Assembly: GCF_900111615.1 (NCBI RefSeq)
Contig: NZ_FOHU01000002.1
Span: forward strand, 124,001-188,000
Length of the DNA: 64,000 nucleotides
Direction: 5' to 3'
Source: Natronincola peptidivorans
GTDB lineage: Bacteria > Bacillota > Clostridia > Peptostreptococcales > Natronincolaceae
Under the pieces are notes generated by a model. That model did not search any database. It was not told the DNA's origin and saw nothing but the letters and a program-made list of their open reading frames with translations. This document shows, in pieces, positions 61,225 through 64,000 of the stretch (within the stretch, counting starts at the first letter, position 1; the number at the start of each line of letters is the position of its first letter). A program made the position numbers and the translations under genes.

Positions 61225-62727
61225 ATGATGAAGATAAGAGCAACTGCAGGAAATATTAAGGATATAGAAGTAGATGGGTTGATAATAGGTATGTATCAGG
61301 ATGTTGATACTATTTCCTCCTATGTTCGAAGATTAGGAGAATATGTTTATGGCACCATAAAAGAAGTAATGGAAACCAAAGAATTTAAGGGCAAGGAAGG
61401 GGAGGTTTATGCCATCAGGAGCTTTGGAGGCCACGGCATAAAAAAAGTTTTTCTATTGGGGCTAGGTAAAGAGCAAGAGTTTAAAGTAGATACCCTCCGA
61501 AGGGCAGTAGGTGCCGGTATAAGAGAGATTGAAAAGCTTCATTGTACAAAGGCAGCTATAGCTGCTCTACAGTCAGAAGGTACCTCTTTTGAAGATCAAG
61601 GGCAAGCCATCAGCGAGGGAGCTTTGCTGGGACTGTATAAATTTAATAAGTATAAAAGCAGCAGTGAAGAAATGGAGAAAGAGATTACAGAGTTAATAAT
61701 ATGGCAAGAGGATAAAAGAACATTAGAAGAAATAGAGGAGGGTATCAGGAAAGGAGAAGCTCTAGCTACAGCTACCATCGCCGCTAGGGACATGGTGAAT
61801 GAACCTAGCAATACCTTGACCCCCAATGAAATGGAGGCAAGGGCCCGAAGAATTGCCCAAAGACATGGACTAGAAATTAAAGTTTTAGAAGAGGGAGAAA
61901 TGGAAGATTTAGGAATGGGTTGTTTTCTTGGGGTAGCAAAGGGTAGCGACATGCCCCCTAAGCTGATTGAAATAAGATACAATGGGAATCCTCAGGATCA
62001 AGAAGTGATAGGTCTGGTTGGGAAGGGATTAACCTTTGATTCTGGCGGAATTTCTTTAAAGCCTTCTGAAGGTATGGATATGATGAAGGGAGATATGGGG
62101 GGAGCCGCCACTGTGCTGGGAGCTATGGAGGCCATTGGAGCCCTAAAGCCAAAGGTAAATGTTCTTGCTGTTGTAGGAGTATGTGAAAATATGCCTTCTG
62201 GTAGAGCCTATAAGCCAGGAGATATCCTTACCTCTATGAAGGGAAAAACAGTTGAGATATTAAATACCGATGCAGAAGGAAGATTGGTATTGGCGGATTG
62301 TATCAGCTATGCCATAAAAGAGGGCGTTACCAAGCTGGTGGATGTTGCCACCTTAACAGGCGCTTGTCTAGTGGCCCTAGGAACCACTACGACAGCTCTC
62401 ATCACCAACAATGATGAATGGGTGAAAAAGCTTAAGGAAGCATCAGAAGAGATAGGAGAGAAGGTTTGGCAGCTACCGTCCTTCCCAGAGTATAGGGAGC
62501 TTATTAAAAGTGACATTGCAGACTTGAAAAATGTAGCAGGAAGGAATGCAGGAACCATAACGGCAGGGCTTTTCTTAGGGGAGTTTGTTGATGAAAAGCC
62601 ATGGATTCATATGGATATAGCAGGAACCTCTATGAATGACAAGACAAAAGGATACCTACCAAAGGGTGCTACAGGAGTAGCGGTAAGAGCCCTCTATCAA
62701 CTGGTAAAAAATTTAGAACAGAAATAA
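61225..62727 (+). CDS. pepA: Leucyl aminopeptidase (M17)
   Basis: This 500-residue cytosolic metallopeptidase has an N-terminal macro-like domain and a C-terminal catalytic domain with KGLTFDSGGISLKPSEGMD, MKGDMGGAATVLGAM and the M17 signature NTDAEGRLVLADCISYA. It removes N-terminal residues from peptides using two metal ions; PepA can also bind DNA in some bacteria. ATG 61225 follows AAGGGAAAG by 9 bases; GTG 61171 lacks a ribosome site. It is followed by a composite terminator that contains a REP unit. Confidence 0.96.
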   Translation: MMKIRATAGNIKDIEVDGLIIGMYQDVDTISSYVRRLGEYVYGTIKEVMETKEFKGKEGEVYAIRSFGGHGIKKVFLLGLGKEQEFKVDTLRRAVGAGIREIEKLHCTKAAIAALQSEGTSFEDQGQAISEGALLGLYKFNKYKSSSEEMEKEITELIIWQEDKRTLEEIEEGIRKGEALATATIAARDMVNEPSNTLTPNEMEARARRIAQRHGLEIKVLEEGEMEDLGMGCFLGVAKGSDMPPKLIEIRYNGNPQDQEVIGLVGKGLTFDSGGISLKPSEGMDMMKGDMGGAATVLGAMEAIGALKPKVNVLAVVGVCENMPSGRAYKPGDILTSMKGKTVEILNTDAEGRLVLADCISYAIKEGVTKLVDVATLTGACLVALGTTTTALITNNDEWVKKLKEASEEIGEKVWQLPSFPEYRELIKSDIADLKNVAGRNAGTITAGLFLGEFVDEKPWIHMDIAGTSMNDKTKGYLPKGATGVAVRALYQLVKNLEQK

Positions 62728-62769
62728 CAAAAGGCAAAAATCACCTTTACAAGCTTACTGCATTTAAAA

Positions 62770-62834
62770 ATCATCCACCTACAGCAGGACAGGGACGCAG
62801 AACCGTCCCTTGTCCCTGTGGGTGGATTTTTTTC
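62770..62834 (+). terminator. pepA terminator with a REP unit nested in its loop
   Basis: The outer stem TCCACCTACA (62774-62783) pairs with TGTGGGTGGA (62817-62826) and is followed by a T run. The loop is a REP unit. Confidence 0.8.
62792..62816. repeat. REP unit, copy 5
   Basis: This 25-nt sequence is identical to 8014-8038. It forms an inner hairpin inside the pepA terminator. Confidence 0.92.
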
Positions 62835-62926
62835 GACATTTTTTTTATTTATTAGAGGAAAAAGTTGTATGGAGAGAGAAAATATATCGTGGATATTAAA
62901 TATTGACGGACTAGAGGAGGATGCAT

Positions 62927-63766
62927 ATGGAAGTTCTTGGATTTATAGCTATTTGTTATTTTATATCGAAGTTTTTTGGAGGAAATGATAACAAAATTAA
63001 TTTGAAATGCCCCTATTGTAGAAAGGATGTAAACATTGATACACCTGGTTTTTGGAATTGTCCCTATTGCGATAATAGCTTTCATTATAGGTCAGATGGT
63101 CGTGTTTTATTATCAGATGAAGCTTGTAATGAAGGCGTAATTCTAATCGCTCAATTATTCGCCAAGCTAGCAAAGGCAGATGATGTTGTGAGTAGACAAG
63201 AAATAGATGTAGTTGATAGGATTGTAAGAAATGATTTAGAGTTAAGCGACCCTCAAAGAAAAGAATTTAGGGAAGCCTTTAATGAGCATAAAAACTCGGT
63301 ATTGGGATACCTTGAAATTATCCATCAGTTAAATTATTTCTATAGAGAGACGCCACAGGTACTCCTTTTCATTGTAGATTCTCTATTTACCATTGCTAGG
63401 GTAGACGGTGGTATTCATATGAGTCAGGAGAATTTTATCCATGCAGCCATAGAAACCTTCAATACTACTATCAATATGCGGTATGAAGATTTTCTTCAAG
63501 GGGAGGGAAATTCCTCCAATGATAATGGTAATGAATACGACAATACAGACACTGCAGAGGATAGATATTACCATGTATTGGGTTGTACTGCCAATTCAAC
63601 AAACGATGAAATAAAGTCAGCTTATAAGCGTTTAGTTCAGCAATATCATCCAGACAAGCATGTTTCCAAGGATTTGCCGGAGGATATGATTGAATATGCT
63701 GCAAATAAGTTCAAGGAAATTAGGCAAGCCTATGAAGAAATAAAAAAAGAGAGGAAAATTAGCTAA
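62927..63766 (+). CDS. TerB/DnaJ-domain protein (DjlA-like)
   Basis: This 279-residue protein has a hydrophobic N-terminus, a zinc ribbon (CPYCRKDVN and [10 protein letters not shown]), a TerB-like helical domain (about 65-180) and a C-terminal J domain (about 215-277) with [20 protein letters not shown] and the HPD motif in QQYHPDKH. It resembles DjlA, a DnaK co-chaperone at the membrane. ATG 62927 is chosen because AGAGGAGG ends at 62920; ATG 62921 would have no spacing. Confidence 0.85.
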   Translation: MEVLGFIAICYFISKFFGGNDNKINLKCPYCRKDVNIDTPGFWNCPYCDNSFHYRSDGRVLLSDEACNEGVILIAQLFAKLAKADDVVSRQEIDVVDRIVRNDLELSDPQRKEFREAFNEHKNSVLGYLEIIHQLNYFYRETPQVLLFIVDSLFTIARVDGGIHMSQENFIHAAIETFNTTINMRYEDFLQGEGNSSNDNGNEYDNTDTAEDRYYHVLGCTANSTNDEIKSAYKRLVQQYHPDKHVSKDLPEDMIEYAANKFKEIRQAYEEIKKERKIS

Positions 63767-63796
63767 GGAAGCTATGGCCTCAGCAGGAGAAAATCA

Positions 63797-64000
63797 ATGA
63801 ATCGACTGATATTTATAGGAAAGGCACCTCTTTGTAATCTTAGGGCAAACACAGCCCCCCATATAGGAAGCTTTTGTTTTCCCTTATGCTGGCGATGCTT
63901 TGGGGTATTGATAGGGTATATTGGGTTACATAGCTTATCAAAAGTGGTTCAACCATCAATAATGATTCATTATGGTTGGGGAATGCTGTTACTGCTTCCG
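63797..64000 (+). CDS. DUF2085-family membrane protein (3' truncated by the window)
   Basis: ATG 63797, with AGGAGA 7 bases upstream, opens a frame that runs to the end of the window (68 codons). The segment APHIGSFCFPLCWRCFGVLI matches the DUF2085 pattern of two cysteines in a short hydrophobic turn (PvCxRCxG). The C-terminal part is outside the window. DUF2085 proteins are small, multi-pass and uncharacterised. Confidence 0.75.
   Translation, partial: MNRLIFIGKAPLCNLRANTAPHIGSFCFPLCWRCFGVLIGYIGLHSLSKVVQPSIMIHYGWGMLLLLP

Noticed and set aside
1-64000. CRISPR array, tRNA or rRNA genes, prophage
   Set aside because: No regularly spaced direct repeats, no cloverleaf or rRNA core sequences, and no phage structural or integrase genes were seen.

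Overview
The window comes from an anaerobic, endospore-forming, flagellated member of the Clostridia. An Alkaliphilus/Natronincola-type genome is my best guess, but the genus is not certain. The grounds are low G+C, strong AGGAGG ribosome binding sites with frequent GTG/TTG starts, an S-box (SAM-I) riboswitch before metK, two short Spo0E-like genes, sigma-A and sigma-D type promoters, a Gram-positive flagellar block with FliW/CsrA, and S-layer-homology (SLH) proteins.

Layout. 1-5985: 3' part of a giant SLH-anchored PHP-phosphoesterase protein. 6-17 kb: housekeeping genes, namely a phosphohexomutase, a PhoB-type two-component pair, a GerMN lipoprotein, an AEC permease, a Spo0E-like gene on the minus strand, a small export protein, the SAM riboswitch with metK, recD2 and a second Spo0E-like gene. 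17.2-25.6 kb: comFC followed by the late flagellar block yvyF-flgM-flgN-flgK-flgL-DUF6470-fliW-csrA-flagellin. 25.7-52.8 kb: a very large surface-glycan locus that starts from a sigma-D-type promoter. 53-64 kb: GNAT, NAGPA-type glycosidases, a K+ channel, a YjfB motility protein, an SLH lysozyme-like protein, a REP-associated tyrosine transposase, pepA, a TerB/DnaJ protein and the start of a DUF2085 membrane protein.

The glycan locus is the most interesting part. It encodes: (i) a Maf flagellin glycosyltransferase fused to a CBS plus nucleotidyltransferase module (PtmE-like), then LegB, LegC, LegH, LegG, LegI and LegF, a complete CMP-legionaminic acid route from a GDP-amino sugar; (ii) an FdtA/FdtC/FdtB-like set which, with RmlB and RmlA 8-10 kb downstream, would make a dTDP-3-acylamino-3,6-dideoxyhexose; (iii) an acyl carrier protein, an AMP-forming acyl ligase and a ketoacyl-reductase-like SDR that could supply an unusual N-acyl group; (iv) three consecutive AT-rich genes that share a small Rossmann-like module, attached to a kinase-like/methyltransferase-like protein, a GT2 glycosyltransferase and a sulfatase-fold transferase; (v) four tightly coupled genes (48563-52843) whose fold combination matches the Campylobacter jejuni phosphoramidate pathway (Cj1416, Cj1415, Cj1418, Cj1417: L-glutamine kinase, CTP:phosphoglutamine cytidylyltransferase, CDP-glutamine hydrolase, CDP-phosphoramidate kinase). 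The inference is a flagellin or surface glycan carrying a nonulosonic acid, an acylated dideoxy amino sugar and possibly a phosphoramidate.

Regulatory structure readable in the sequence includes a flgM start whose Shine-Dalgarno is sequestered only in read-through RNA and not in RNA from an internal sigma-D-like promoter, a flagellin leader with a near-consensus CsrA hairpin plus a second CsrA-type site at the ribosome binding site, and a family of REP hairpins around a resident RAYT gene. One REP copy is nested inside the pepA terminator. No tRNA, rRNA or CRISPR array was seen.
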